Of a stretch of DNA of 60,713 nucleotides, positions 1-8,865 are shown piece after piece; positions within the stretch are counted from its first letter, which is position 1; each line of letters begins with the position of its first letter. The notes under the pieces were generated by a model. It had not been told where the DNA came from. It was given only the letters and a program-made list of their open reading frames with translations, and made no database searches. Made by a program: the position numbers and the translations under genes. Origin of the DNA: Desulfomonilaceae bacterium (GTDB lineage: Bacteria; Desulfobacterota; Desulfomonilia; Desulfomonilales; Desulfomonilaceae); the NCBI GenBank assembly GCA_031082285.1, contig JAVHLK010000021.1, positions 1-60,713 on the forward strand, in the 5' to 3' direction.

Positions 1-36
1 ACGTTGCCGGAGCATGGCACTTGCGCCCGCCATTGC

Positions 37-1929
37 TCAATCTCGGTATTTCTTGGTCAGAGACCGAATGTCGGTTTCGGTGAATTCTACTCCGTGTTCC
101 TCCATGAGTTCCTTCTCAATCTTCAGGAGCTCTTCAAGCCGGATGTCGGCCCCGAAAACACCCTGCATCTTGTTCTTCTTGTCTCGCAAGGGTGCCGACA
201 CCGTGATGCACAGGGCGCCCGTAAATCTGGAAGTAAACGGCCCGACTACGTGGACCTTGCCGTCTTTGACCGGCTTGATGAACCAGGGACGATCCGAGAA
301 ATCTTCATGGGGCCCGATGTCCAAAAACTTGGACTTCTCCGAGATGTCCGTAATGTTCGCGGTCAGTTTCTTTCCGTCCATATCCGCCACATAGCAATAT
401 TGAATAAAGGGATATCTCTTGATGAACTCCGTCATGGCCTTTTCCATGTCGGCCACTTTGCCTGAACTCATCGCCCGATTGCCGGTGAACTGCTCCACGA
501 TCTTGAACGCCATCTCCCGCGCAATGAGTTTCATACGGTCCCAGTCGGAAATGAACACTTCGGGCATGTGGCGCTTGACCAGTTGCGTCATTTCCTTGTC
601 CGACATGGAAGTGACCCGACCCTGGTCATACTGTTCCGTAATCTCATCGTAAATCTTGGATACCGCCGGATGGTTCTTGTCGATCGACTCTTCCCCGGTT
701 ACCTCCATCTTGGAGTTTACCCAGTGGGCGATGCCGGCCATACCGGATTTGTCCGTAATGTTCACAATAGGGGGACGTCCAAGGATCAAGGCGGTGTCAA
801 AGATGTTGTAGATTTCCTCGTTCTTCAACGCTCCGTCCACATGGATCCCCGCACTGGTGGCGTTGAACGCCTTGCCCACCAAGGGATAATTTTCCGGAAT
901 GTGATGTCCCAGTTCGCGCTCGAAATATTCGGCCATTTCAGCGATCGCCAACGTGTTCATGCCGTCGTCGTGCCCTCGCAGGGACATGTACTCAATCATG
1001 AGGGCTTCAAGAGGGGTGTTTCCAGTACGCTCACCGATTCCCAGCAGTGTTCCGTTCACGGTCGAACAGCCGAAGAGCCACGCGTACACGGCATTGGATA
1101 CCCCCTTGTGGAAGTCGTTGTGACCGTGCCATTCGAGTAAATCTTCCGGAACATTTGCGTCGAAGGTCATGGCTCGGATGAGTTTCGGAACACTCCTTGG
1201 CAGAGCGGATCCCGGATAGGTGACTCCGAATCCCATGGTATCGCACAGACGGATTTTCACGTCGATTCCGGACTCCTCTCGGATCTCCATCAGCTTTTGC
1301 GCCAACGGTACGCAGAACCCATAGATATCCGCCCTGGTAATATCCTCAAAATGGCACCGCGGGATGATTCCCTTCTCGATGGTCGCCCGCACCATGTCCA
1401 CATACTTCTCCATGGCTTTGCGTCGGTCCAGTCCCATTTTGAGAAAGATGTGATAATCGGACACGGAAGTCAGAATTCCGGTTTCCGTCAAGTTCATGGC
1501 ACGCACATTGGCCAGATCCTTTTTCACCGCGCGAATCCAACCGGTAATAATCGGATAGGGATAGCCCTTTTTCTGACAGACCTCCACCGCCTTCCGATCT
1601 TTCTTGGTATAGAGAAAGAATTCGGACTGACGTATCATTCCGCGACTCCCGGAGAGCTTGTGCAGGAAGTCAAAAAGCGTGGAGATCTGATCCACGGTGA
1701 ACGGCGCCCTCGCCTGCTGGCCGTCGCGGAACGTCGTGTCGGTCATGAGGAAGATCCGCGCCGGATTGATGGGCAGGATCGCGAAGTCAAAGTCGACCTT
1801 GGGTACCTCCGTATACGGGAAGATGTTCCTCAATAGGTTGGGTTCGCTTACCTCTCGAAGGGATCGCTCCTTGTGAAACTTATTAAATTCGTGGTACAAA
1901 ACTCCTTTTTTGGGATCCCAGGTGGCCAT
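37..1929 (-). CDS. Re-citrate synthase-like DRE-TIM metallolyase with C-terminal Cache-like domain
   Basis: The protein has 630 residues. Residues about 55-400 form a DRE-TIM (isopropylmalate/homocitrate synthase) barrel: the DTTFRDGQQ motif lies at 64-72 and the metal-binding HGHN at 268-271, followed by a GERTGNTPLE segment. The fold condenses acetyl-CoA with a 2-oxoacid. Length and sequence style resemble the oxygen-sensitive Re-citrate synthase described from Syntrophus, so oxaloacetate is the likely acceptor; this is by family knowledge, not proven here. Residues about 460-605 look like an extracytoplasmic-type PDC/Cache sensor fold (DRPWF, then GPFTSRFTG and GVFGADI), odd in a protein with no signal peptide or membrane segment. 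The ATG is preceded by GGAAGGAG at good spacing. The alternative is a homocitrate or citramalate synthase. Confidence 0.8.
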   Translation of the reverse strand: MATWDPKKGVLYHEFNKFHKERSLREVSEPNLLRNIFPYTEVPKVDFDFAILPINPARIFLMTDTTFRDGQQARAPFTVDQISTLFDFLHKLSGSRGMIRQSEFFLYTKKDRKAVEVCQKKGYPYPIITGWIRAVKKDLANVRAMNLTETGILTSVSDYHIFLKMGLDRRKAMEKYVDMVRATIEKGIIPRCHFEDITRADIYGFCVPLAQKLMEIREESGIDVKIRLCDTMGFGVTYPGSALPRSVPKLIRAMTFDANVPEDLLEWHGHNDFHKGVSNAVYAWLFGCSTVNGTLLGIGERTGNTPLEALMIEYMSLRGHDDGMNTLAIAEMAEYFERELGHHIPENYPLVGKAFNATSAGIHVDGALKNEEIYNIFDTALILGRPPIVNITDKSGMAGIAHWVNSKMEVTGEESIDKNHPAVSKIYDEITEQYDQGRVTSMSDKEMTQLVKRHMPEVFISDWDRMKLIAREMAFKIVEQFTGNRAMSSGKVADMEKAMTEFIKRYPFIQYCYVADMDGKKLTANITDISEKSKFLDIGPHEDFSDRPWFIKPVKDGKVHVVGPFTSRFTGALCITVSAPLRDKKNKMQGVFGADIRLEELLKIEKELMEEHGVEFTETDIRSLTKKYRD

Positions 1930-2254
1930 GGTTGATCTCCTTCCAAAACGATTTCTAAGTATCCTGTTTCCTTACTACGGGCACATGTTGGCGATCGTTC
2001 GAGATTGCCGTGGGCCTACGCACCCCGAAGGACAAGATCGACGATGTCTTGGCCGGGAGCGTAGAGAATCAATCTCAAAGCGACACATGTCTGACCGAAC
2101 CGAGGAACGAGAGTACAAGGTCCGGTATCGAACGTAATGAATAATTTGACGAGCGTGCGTTGCCGCTCCCGCCGATGATCGCCGCGGGGCCCCGACAACA
2201 CGGACGACCTCCCGGTCATCCGTGTGCACCCCACGATGAGGTGGGTGCAAGCGC
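1930..2254. other. intergenic space between aspS and the Re-citrate-synthase-like gene
   Basis: No convincing gene is seen. It must hold the aspS 3' end signal; an imperfect stem (TGCACCCCAC against GTGGGTGCA, one bulged C) lies at 2225-2249, without a T run. Confidence 0.5.
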
Positions 2255-4048
2255 TTATGCCTTCCTAACCGTCTTAAGCCCCAGTTCCTTGAGTTGTTCG
2301 GGCCCCACCGGGGTCGGTGCCCCCGTCAGGAGACAAGTTGCCTTCTGGGTCTTGGGAAACGCGATCACCTCACGTATCGACTCCGACCCCGTGAGAAGGG
2401 CAACGATTCTGTCGACGCCGAAAGCGATACCGCCGTGCGGCGGCGCCCCATACCGGAGCGCTTCCAGCAGGAAACCAAACTTCTCTTGAGCTTCCGCTTC
2501 CCCCAGGCCCAAGACCGAGAAGACTCGGTCTTGTATGTCGCTCCTGTGTATCCTCATGCTTCCCCCGCCAATTTCCGCGCCGTTCAGCACGAGGTCGTAG
2601 GCCCTCGCTCGGACGGACTCGGGGCTCCTTTCCAGATGATCCAGATCTTCCTCTCTGGGAGCCGTAAAAGGATGATGCATTGCCTTGTATCGTTTCTCAT
2701 CCTCGTCGTACTCGAACATGGGAAAGTCCGTTATCCACACGAACCGATATTCATCGTCGGCAATTTCATTGAGTTTACGTGCCAGACTGTTTCGTAGGTT
2801 GCCGAGCACGTCGTTGACCACTTTGGCCGAATCCGCGCCGAAAAGAATCACATCGCCCGGAACCGCCGCCGTATGGCGGTTTATCGACGAGCGTTCTTCG
2901 GGTGACAGGAACTTCGCGATGGGGGACTGCCATTCCCCGCCTTCTTTAATCCTCGTGTACGCGACCCCTTTGCCTCCGTAAACCACTGCGAAATCACGCA
3001 GATCGTCCAGGTCCTTCCTCGAGAGCCGCTCTCCCTTGTGAACGGTCAGGGCCTTGACAATGCCGTTGTTCTCAACCGCGGAACGGAATACGCCGAATTC
3101 GGTGGATCGAACGATCTCGGTGATATCGCGGAGTTCCATTTCAAAACGAAGATCCGGTTTGTCCAGACCGTACCTGTCCATGGCCTCTCGATACGGCAGT
3201 CTGAGAAAAGGCCGCGGTATCTCCCTGCCGAGTATTTCGCGGAAGACCAGGATCATAAGTCTCTCCACGATGTCGAAAAGGCGATCTTCCTCTATGAATG
3301 ACGTCTCCATGTCCAGTTGCGTGAACTCGGGTTGTCGGTCCGCCCGCAAGTCCTCATCACGGAAGCAGCGCACTATTTGATAGTACCGCTCGAAGCCTGC
3401 AACCATGAGCAACTGTTTGAATATCTGGGGCGACTGGGGCAGCGCGTAGAAACGACCCGGCATGGTGCGACTCGGCACAAGGTAGTCGCGGGCGCCTTCC
3501 GGAGTGCTTGTGGTAAGGAAAGGGGTTTCCACATCCACAAACTCTTCATGATTCAGAAACTCCCGAACAAGGGCATTGAACTTGTGCCGGACCAGAAGAT
3601 TGGTCCCGGCCCCGCCCATGCGTCGTAGATCCAGGTACCGATAGCGGTAACGCACCGCGTCGGTGGGAGGCGTCTCGTCATCCAGAGGAAACGGCGGAGG
3701 TTCGGAACGGTTGAGGACTTTCAGTTCGTCCACGAAAATCTCGATGGACCCGGTGGCCATGTCCGGGTTCAGAGAATCGTCGGGACGTCGGCGAACCACG
3801 CCCTTGGCGGCAAGTACCCACTCCGGTCTCAGTGAATGGGCGCGCTGGTGGACTTCGGGAGCGTATTCAGGATTGAACACCAGTTGGACCAGACCGCGGC
3901 GATCTCTCAGATCGACGAAGATGACTCCGCCATGGTCTCGCCGTCGCAGCACCCAACCCATGACAAGAACCTGTTTATCCACGTCTTCTTCACGGATCTC
4001 AGTGGAAAGATGCGTTCTCTCCCATCCGTCCTGCGCATCGGGTTTCAA
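2255..4048 (-). CDS. aspS: aspartyl-tRNA synthetase
   Basis: Charges tRNA-Asp (and possibly tRNA-Asn if the enzyme is non-discriminating) with aspartate in the cytoplasm. The 597-residue protein has the bacterial AspRS layout: an N-terminal OB-fold anticodon domain beginning WERTHLSTEIREEDV, a class II catalytic core with FRDEDLRADRQPEFTQLD (motif 2), an inserted GAD domain, and motif 3 near GGIAFGVDRIVALL. The start is a TTG whose last two bases and next base overlap the hisS stop (TTGA). AGGAG lies about 8 bases upstream, which supports this start. It is co-transcribed with and translationally coupled to hisS. Confidence 0.95.
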   Translation of the reverse strand: MKPDAQDGWERTHLSTEIREEDVDKQVLVMGWVLRRRDHGGVIFVDLRDRRGLVQLVFNPEYAPEVHQRAHSLRPEWVLAAKGVVRRRPDDSLNPDMATGSIEIFVDELKVLNRSEPPPFPLDDETPPTDAVRYRYRYLDLRRMGGAGTNLLVRHKFNALVREFLNHEEFVDVETPFLTTSTPEGARDYLVPSRTMPGRFYALPQSPQIFKQLLMVAGFERYYQIVRCFRDEDLRADRQPEFTQLDMETSFIEEDRLFDIVERLMILVFREILGREIPRPFLRLPYREAMDRYGLDKPDLRFEMELRDITEIVRSTEFGVFRSAVENNGIVKALTVHKGERLSRKDLDDLRDFAVVYGGKGVAYTRIKEGGEWQSPIAKFLSPEERSSINRHTAAVPGDVILFGADSAKVVNDVLGNLRNSLARKLNEIADDEYRFVWITDFPMFEYDEDEKRYKAMHHPFTAPREEDLDHLERSPESVRARAYDLVLNGAEIGGGSMRIHRSDIQDRVFSVLGLGEAEAQEKFGFLLEALRYGAPPHGGIAFGVDRIVALLTGSESIREVIAFPKTQKATCLLTGAPTPVGPEQLKELGLKTVRKA

Positions 4049-5298
4049 GACTCATCTCCTTGCAACAACTTGACAATGCCGTCGATTCCCACGGTCGTCT
4101 GATCTTTTGTTCGCATGTCTCGTATCGTGACCTCCCGGCGTGCGAGTTCATCGTCTCCAATCATAATCACCTTACGTGCTCCGATTTTGTCGGCAAGCTT
4201 CATTTGGGCCTTGAGGCTCATGGGAGAGTATCGCGTCTCAACCGAGATCCCGTTACTCCGAAGCATATTGACCACGGTCAGTCCCATGGGTCCGGCACCT
4301 TGGCCGAGCAACGCGACGTACACATCTATCCGTCGACGGAACCGCGGGTGGTCATCGGGAATCCCCATGGATAACCGCTCCAGTCCTATGGCAAACCCTA
4401 TTCCCGACGCGTCCGGACCTCCCAAATCCTTCAGCAGGTTGTCGTATCTTCCCCCACCCCCTACGGCCTTCGATCTGCCTAGTTCCTCGTGTACGATCTC
4501 AAATGCCGTCCGTGTATAGTAGTCGAGTCCCCTCACCATCCGCGGTTCCAGCCGGTTCGGGATCTCCAAGATCTCAAGGGCTTCCCTCACCTCCCGGAAA
4601 TGCTCTCGACATGGTTCATCGAGACTGTCGGTTACCAGCGGCGCGTCTTTGACCATGTGCGCGCACTCGGGAACCTTGCAATCCAATATTCTCATGGGAT
4701 TGGCTTCCAGGCGGCGCCGACAGTCGGAACACAAGTCCTTGGTACGATCCTTAAAAAACGTCTGAAGCAACTTCCGGTATTCGGCCCGGCAATTCGGGCA
4801 GCCGACCGAGTTTATTTCCATCATCAAACCCGTGGCCCCGATGTCGGTCATGATTGAATACGCGGCGGCAACTGCCTCTGCGTCGGTATACGGGGAATCG
4901 TCTCCGAGGATTTCCGCGTTCACTTGAAAGAACTGGCGATATCGACCTTTTGACGGCCTCTCTCGGCGAAACATGGGCCCGATACAGTACAATTTCAGCA
5001 GAGGATCCTTGCGCAACAGAGAGTGTTCCACCACGGCTCTCAAGACTCCGGCAGTGGCCTCCGGTCTCAGACTCAGTGATTCTCCGCCTCGGTCCTCAAA
5101 TGTATACATCTCTTTTTCAACTATATCCGTCACCTCACCGATTCCCCGCTGAAAGAGCTCGGTTTTTTCCATGATGGGTGGAATGATCTCACGGAAACCA
5201 AATCGTTCGAGACTCTCCCTCGCCGTGGACATCATAAACGCCCACTTGCGGGTCTCGTCCGGCAGTATGTCGTGGAATCCTTTCACCAACGTGATCAT
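4045..5298 (-). CDS. hisS: histidyl-tRNA synthetase
   Basis: Attaches histidine to tRNA-His. The 417-residue protein begins MITLVKGFHDILPDE, the usual HisRS N-terminus, so the ATG at 5298 is preferred over an in-frame start 26 codons upstream. Class II motif 2 (YCIGPMFRRERPSKGRYRQFFQ), the HisA motif region LVRGLDYYTRTAFE (here MVRGLDYYTRTAFE) and the GGGGRYD loop are all visible, followed by a C-terminal anticodon-binding domain. The stop TGA overlaps the TTG start of aspS, so the pair forms one operon. Confidence 0.95.
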   Translation of the reverse strand: MITLVKGFHDILPDETRKWAFMMSTARESLERFGFREIIPPIMEKTELFQRGIGEVTDIVEKEMYTFEDRGGESLSLRPEATAGVLRAVVEHSLLRKDPLLKLYCIGPMFRRERPSKGRYRQFFQVNAEILGDDSPYTDAEAVAAAYSIMTDIGATGLMMEINSVGCPNCRAEYRKLLQTFFKDRTKDLCSDCRRRLEANPMRILDCKVPECAHMVKDAPLVTDSLDEPCREHFREVREALEILEIPNRLEPRMVRGLDYYTRTAFEIVHEELGRSKAVGGGGRYDNLLKDLGGPDASGIGFAIGLERLSMGIPDDHPRFRRRIDVYVALLGQGAGPMGLTVVNMLRSNGISVETRYSPMSLKAQMKLADKIGARKVIMIGDDELARREVTIRDMRTKDQTTVGIDGIVKLLQGDES

Positions 5299-5353
5299 GG
5301 TCCTTCCTCTCTCACAACCCGCGCGGGTGGACCCTTCCGCAGGCAAAGCTATT

Positions 5354-5383
5354 ATTCTATGTCCAACCGGCCTCAAAGGTCAA
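5354..5383 (-). promoter_or_regulatory. candidate sigma-70 promoter for hisS-aspS
   Basis: On the minus strand TTGACC is followed by 18 bases and TAGAAT, ending about 55 bases before the hisS ATG. No competing gene lies between. Based on consensus match only. Confidence 0.5.
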
Positions 5384-5562
5384 GTATGCCTTTGATCAGT
5401 TCAAGACTTTTCCATTCCGGCACACCGACCGAGCAATACAGTCCGGGTGCTTTGCCGAAAATGGTGCGTGAGGACTGACCAAAACGACGTGGTTCCCAAT
5501 CGGAGGGGTGTTCCGAAAGACTCTTCTCGATGAAGTAAGGAAGCGGGCGATTCGACGACGCG

Positions 5563-6300
5563 TTACTTATCGAGCCCTTTTCTGCGTTGTAAAGTTGCCT
5601 TTGAGATAAGGCCCCTCTGGTACAATTTCGTCAGAAGACTCTGCAGACCTTTCCTGGAAAGCCTGTATTTGCGCATGATCTGCATGTCGCTCATGTTGTC
5701 CGCAATGTCGCTCAAGACATCCGCCGCGTTAACTACCGTCTTGTTCGAAGCCAACCCCTCAAGACTCTCTGTGATTTGGCCCGATTCGACGCCGAGTCGT
5801 TCGGCGAGAGCCTTGCGCGAGATCAAGCCTCTGTGGAGGAGCTTTCGAAACATACTGGCAAGTCCTTTCTCCGACAGCCCGTGCTTCTTCATGATGTCCT
5901 TATCGGATAGGGTTGCCAGGTCTTCAAGAATCCGTCGAGCACTCAGCACAGGTTTGTGTAAGGATACGTCGTTCAAGACCACCGTGATATTGGAGACATC
6001 GACGCAGGGCTCGATGGCCGGGTCCACGTTCACGAAGCGAACATGTAAGCCTCGCTTTTTGATGTCGGCATAATACCTGGCGAGGTGAACGGTAAAATCA
6101 TCGCATACCGATTTTACTCCATCGAAATCGATCAAGATGCCTTTCCTGGGGTTTGTACTGAGCCACTCGACCGTCGTGTCCATGAATTCCTCAACATGGT
6201 AATCTTCCACCTCGGGAGTCTGTATTCTCAACCTGAAGAACCGGGATTCCTCCACCAATGATATCGCGAACTCGTCATCAACGTAGAATCGGGGGGCCAT
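5563..6300 (-). CDS. STAS-like domain protein with two tandem helix-turn-helix-like repeats
   Basis: The function is not recognised. Residues about 1-110 have alternating strands and helices (ILIDFDGVKSVCDDFTVHLARYYADIKKRGLHVRFVNV) resembling a STAS/anti-sigma-antagonist fold. Two copies of a roughly 45-residue module follow: one contains DKDIMKKHGLSEKGLASMF then LLHRGLIS, the other MQIMRKYRLSRKGLQSLL then LYQRGLIS. Each looks like a short HTH of a type I recall as common in deltaproteobacterial signalling proteins. A related single module occurs in the gene at 59783-60103. An adaptor or DNA-binding regulator is plausible. The ATG has AAGGTG six bases upstream. The gene stands alone between hisS and metW. 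Confidence 0.75.
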   Translation of the reverse strand: MAPRFYVDDEFAISLVEESRFFRLRIQTPEVEDYHVEEFMDTTVEWLSTNPRKGILIDFDGVKSVCDDFTVHLARYYADIKKRGLHVRFVNVDPAIEPCVDVSNITVVLNDVSLHKPVLSARRILEDLATLSDKDIMKKHGLSEKGLASMFRKLLHRGLISRKALAERLGVESGQITESLEGLASNKTVVNAADVLSDIADNMSDMQIMRKYRLSRKGLQSLLTKLYQRGLISKATLQRRKGLDK

Positions 6301-6567
6301 GATTCACCTTCAGAAGCAACGGAACGATACGCCACCGCGCTTCACGTTGCGAGTGACGTGACGGTTCTGCCGAAAGCCGGGCTCTTCGTATTGCCGGGCA
6401 GCGATCCGTCGAGAATTTGCGGGGGAACCGCATGGTTGGTCAGACACTAGGGGGTGGCCGGCCTTCACGAGCACATCTCCCCCCTCCCCTTTGCAGCGAG
6501 GGGCGGCGTGGCGCTTTCTTTCTTGAAAGCCCGGGAACCGGACCCGTATTATCGGTCATCGTTTTTC

Positions 6568-6592
6568 GGCAATAGCTATATAAGCTATTGCC
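6568..6592. promoter_or_regulatory. perfect 10-bp inverted repeat with 5-bp loop
   Basis: GGCAATAGCT, loop ATATA, AGCTATTGCC. There is no T run after it on the minus strand where transcription is expected, so an operator or RNA hairpin is as likely as a terminator. It lies between metW and the HTH-repeat gene. Confidence 0.5.
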
Positions 6593-6702
6593 TCGACTTC
6601 ATCAAGACAAAAGGTCCGATCGACTCAACGGAACGGTTGTCCACATCGTATTCTTGACCGCGCTACGTCTCTCTGAGTGCACCGTTTCCCGAGTACGGTA
6701 TC

Positions 6703-6764
6703 GAATTCACGGTTAACTTCCCTGCTTTGGTAGCGCCGGCCTTCCCGCGTTCCGCGGGATTTCT
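6703..6764. repeat. dispersed intergenic repeat, copy 1
   Basis: A 24-bp stretch at 6732-6755 (starting AGCGCCGGCCTTCCCGCGTT) occurs exactly, inverted, at 30537-30560. In both copies CGAATTCACG lies 20 bp before it at the same spacing, so the repeat spans at least about 55 bp. The 3' part can fold (TCCCGCG/CGCGGGA). Confidence 0.7.
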
Positions 6765-6868
6765 GCTCCGAGAGCGCCCGGCAGCGCCGGGACGTTACCG
6801 AGCGTTTACGGGAATGCGTGACCGTATTTATGCCATGGAGCACTAAGTCGGGATGTCGGTCGTGGAGT

Positions 6869-7486
6869 TTACGTTGCGGAAATGAGGCAGCAACCCCATT
6901 CCGCCCTTCGGTTGGCCAGCAGGGCGTCTTTCACCGGCACGTTGTCGATTATGTGTATTTCCTTTTCGATCTTGGCCCCCAACTTACGGATGAACTCCCG
7001 GAAATCACTGATTGTCAGCCGATGGACATCAGGAGTCTTGTACCACGGGTCGGGATGGGTCTCACACACCGGCGTACGTCCGGTAATCATGTAGCGCAAG
7101 ACGATCTTCCAGTGCCCGTAATTCGGAAAGGTAATTATGGATTTGGAACCCACTCGGAGCATTTCCCGCACTACTCTTTCGGGATTCATGAGCTGTTGGA
7201 GCGTCCGGCTCAAGATCACGTACTCGTAGCTCAGATCCGGAAACCCTATAAGACCTTCATCGAGGTCCAAACCCATCACGCGAATCCCTCTCTCTATGCA
7301 ACGGATCACCTTCTCCTGGTCCAATTCCACTCCACATCCTTCCACGTCCTTCTCGTCCCGAAGCTTCTGAAGCAGCGTGCCCGTGCCGCACCCAAGGTCG
7401 AGGACTCGGGTTCCGGGAGTGATCAGGTCGGATATGACGTTGAACCCTATTTGAAACTCATGAAAAGGGGTCTTGATATCATCCAC
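6869..7486 (-). CDS. metW: MetW-type SAM-dependent methyltransferase-like protein
   Basis: The 205-residue protein belongs to the MetW family, which accompanies MetX in methionine biosynthesis in many bacteria. The methyltransferase nucleotide-binding motif VLDLGCGTGTLL is near residue 28, followed by GVELDQEKV and the family signature ITFPNYGHWKIVLRYMITGR with WYKTPDVHRLTISDF. The start is GTG, one base after the metX stop, with GGAG upstream, so metX-metW is a tight operon. MetW's exact reaction is uncertain; it is thought to support MetX activity. Confidence 0.9.
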   Translation of the reverse strand: MDDIKTPFHEFQIGFNVISDLITPGTRVLDLGCGTGTLLQKLRDEKDVEGCGVELDQEKVIRCIERGIRVMGLDLDEGLIGFPDLSYEYVILSRTLQQLMNPERVVREMLRVGSKSIITFPNYGHWKIVLRYMITGRTPVCETHPDPWYKTPDVHRLTISDFREFIRKLGAKIEKEIHIIDNVPVKDALLANRRAEWGCCLISAT

Positions 7487-7487
7487 C

Positions 7488-8666
7488 TCAGCGTACTCCG
7501 TTCAAATACCCCCTCACAATCCGGGTCAAGTACGGCATTCCCGCATTCACGAGAAACGAATCGTGACCGTAAGGGAGGTCGAGTTCCACGAACGACACGT
7601 CCTTCTTCTCCGCCTGCAACGCACGAACGATGTCCAGGGACATTGCCGTGGGATAGAGCCAGTCGGAGTTGAATGAAAGCACCAGTACTTTTGCGGATAT
7701 CTTGCCGAACGCGTTGCGCAGCCCCCCGTACGTTCCTTCCATATCGAACAGGTCGATGGCCTTGGTGATTATCACGTAAGAGTCCTCGTCGAAACGCTGC
7801 ATGAAGCTGCTCCCCTGGTGTTCCAGGTACGACTCCACCTCGAACTCGCCGCCTTCCGTTCCGTTCTCGCCGAGACTGTAGCGATAGCCGTTCATGTCTT
7901 TGAGTTTCAGCTTTCTGCCGAACTTCACTTCCATGGTTTCTTCGGAAAGATAGGTGATGTGGCCGATCATACGGGCCACCGCAAGTCCCCTTCCCGGTCT
8001 ACGCGTTGCGCTGTTCTCATCTGCCGGCCCGCACACGCGGGCCGGATCGCTATAGATCGCGTTTCGTCCTACCCAGTTGAATGCAATGCCTTGGGGAGAA
8101 AGCCGAGCCGTCGCCGCGATTACTATGGCCGATCGGATCGCGTCCGGATGGCTCACCGCCCACTCGAGGGCCTGCATTCCGCCCATGGAACCTCCGATAA
8201 CGTTATGGAGGCGCTCGATACCCAGGTGCTTCACGAGCATGGCCTGCACGTTGACCATGTCCCCAATGGAGATGCGCGGGAACGATGGTCCATAGGGCAT
8301 TCCGGTCGACGGGTCGATGCTCCGCGGACCGGTCGTGCCCTTGCAGCCGCCGAGGCAGTTGGAGCAAACCACGAAGTACTTGTTTGTATCGATCCCTTTT
8401 CCCGGGCCTACCATCGCGTCCCACCAACCGAGTCGTCCCGTCTCGTCTGTCCCCGCCACATGCGCGTCCCCGGAGAGGGCATGGAGGATCAAGACCGCGT
8501 TGTCCCGGGTTGGAGAAAGAGTGCCGTACGTTTCGTACGCGACCGTCAACGGGCCGAGAAAAAAACCCGTCTCCAGCGTGATTCCGTCGAATTCGGCATA
8601 CTGCGTGTCAACACGGCCGTAACGGCCGTCGGAGTCCGCGTATTCTCTCACTGCGCGCTCCTGCAT
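7488..8666 (-). CDS. metX: homoserine O-acyltransferase MetX
   Basis: Transfers an acyl group (acetyl, or succinyl in some members) to homoserine, the first committed step of methionine synthesis. The 392-residue alpha/beta hydrolase has the nucleophile motif GGSMGGMQALEW with Ser160 and the C-terminal FNSDWLYP Asp and YGHDSFL His of the triad. The start ATG at 8666 gives the normal length and is preceded by GGAAGAGAGAGG; the much longer open frame upstream (to 9107) overlaps the next gene and is not protein-like. It is followed at one base by metW. Confidence 0.93.
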   Translation of the reverse strand: MQERAVREYADSDGRYGRVDTQYAEFDGITLETGFFLGPLTVAYETYGTLSPTRDNAVLILHALSGDAHVAGTDETGRLGWWDAMVGPGKGIDTNKYFVVCSNCLGGCKGTTGPRSIDPSTGMPYGPSFPRISIGDMVNVQAMLVKHLGIERLHNVIGGSMGGMQALEWAVSHPDAIRSAIVIAATARLSPQGIAFNWVGRNAIYSDPARVCGPADENSATRRPGRGLAVARMIGHITYLSEETMEVKFGRKLKLKDMNGYRYSLGENGTEGGEFEVESYLEHQGSSFMQRFDEDSYVIITKAIDLFDMEGTYGGLRNAFGKISAKVLVLSFNSDWLYPTAMSLDIVRALQAEKKDVSFVELDLPYGHDSFLVNAGMPYLTRIVRGYLNGVR

Positions 8667-8865
8667 CGTGCGCCTCTCTCTTCCTTCATGAATCCACTCT
8701 CGGGCCCTGCCGACCGTCTTGGGCTTCGGTCGTTCCTTGGGACGCCGGGGCCCCGGCTGAACAGCCGCGGGCCGCTCTCCGGGTGAACCATCACAGTTTA
8801 TACCAAATGCTCCCTCAAAGAAATATCCCGGCACTTGTTCCAGTGAGACCGTTCGGGATCTTCCC

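Larger units (their letters stand above)
6301..6868. other. 568-bp intergenic region with dyad and dispersed repeat
   Basis: No gene is supported; the ORFs here lack ribosome binding sites and protein-like composition. It contains a perfect dyad at 6568-6592 and one copy of a dispersed repeat at about 6703-6764, both listed separately. Confidence 0.6.
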
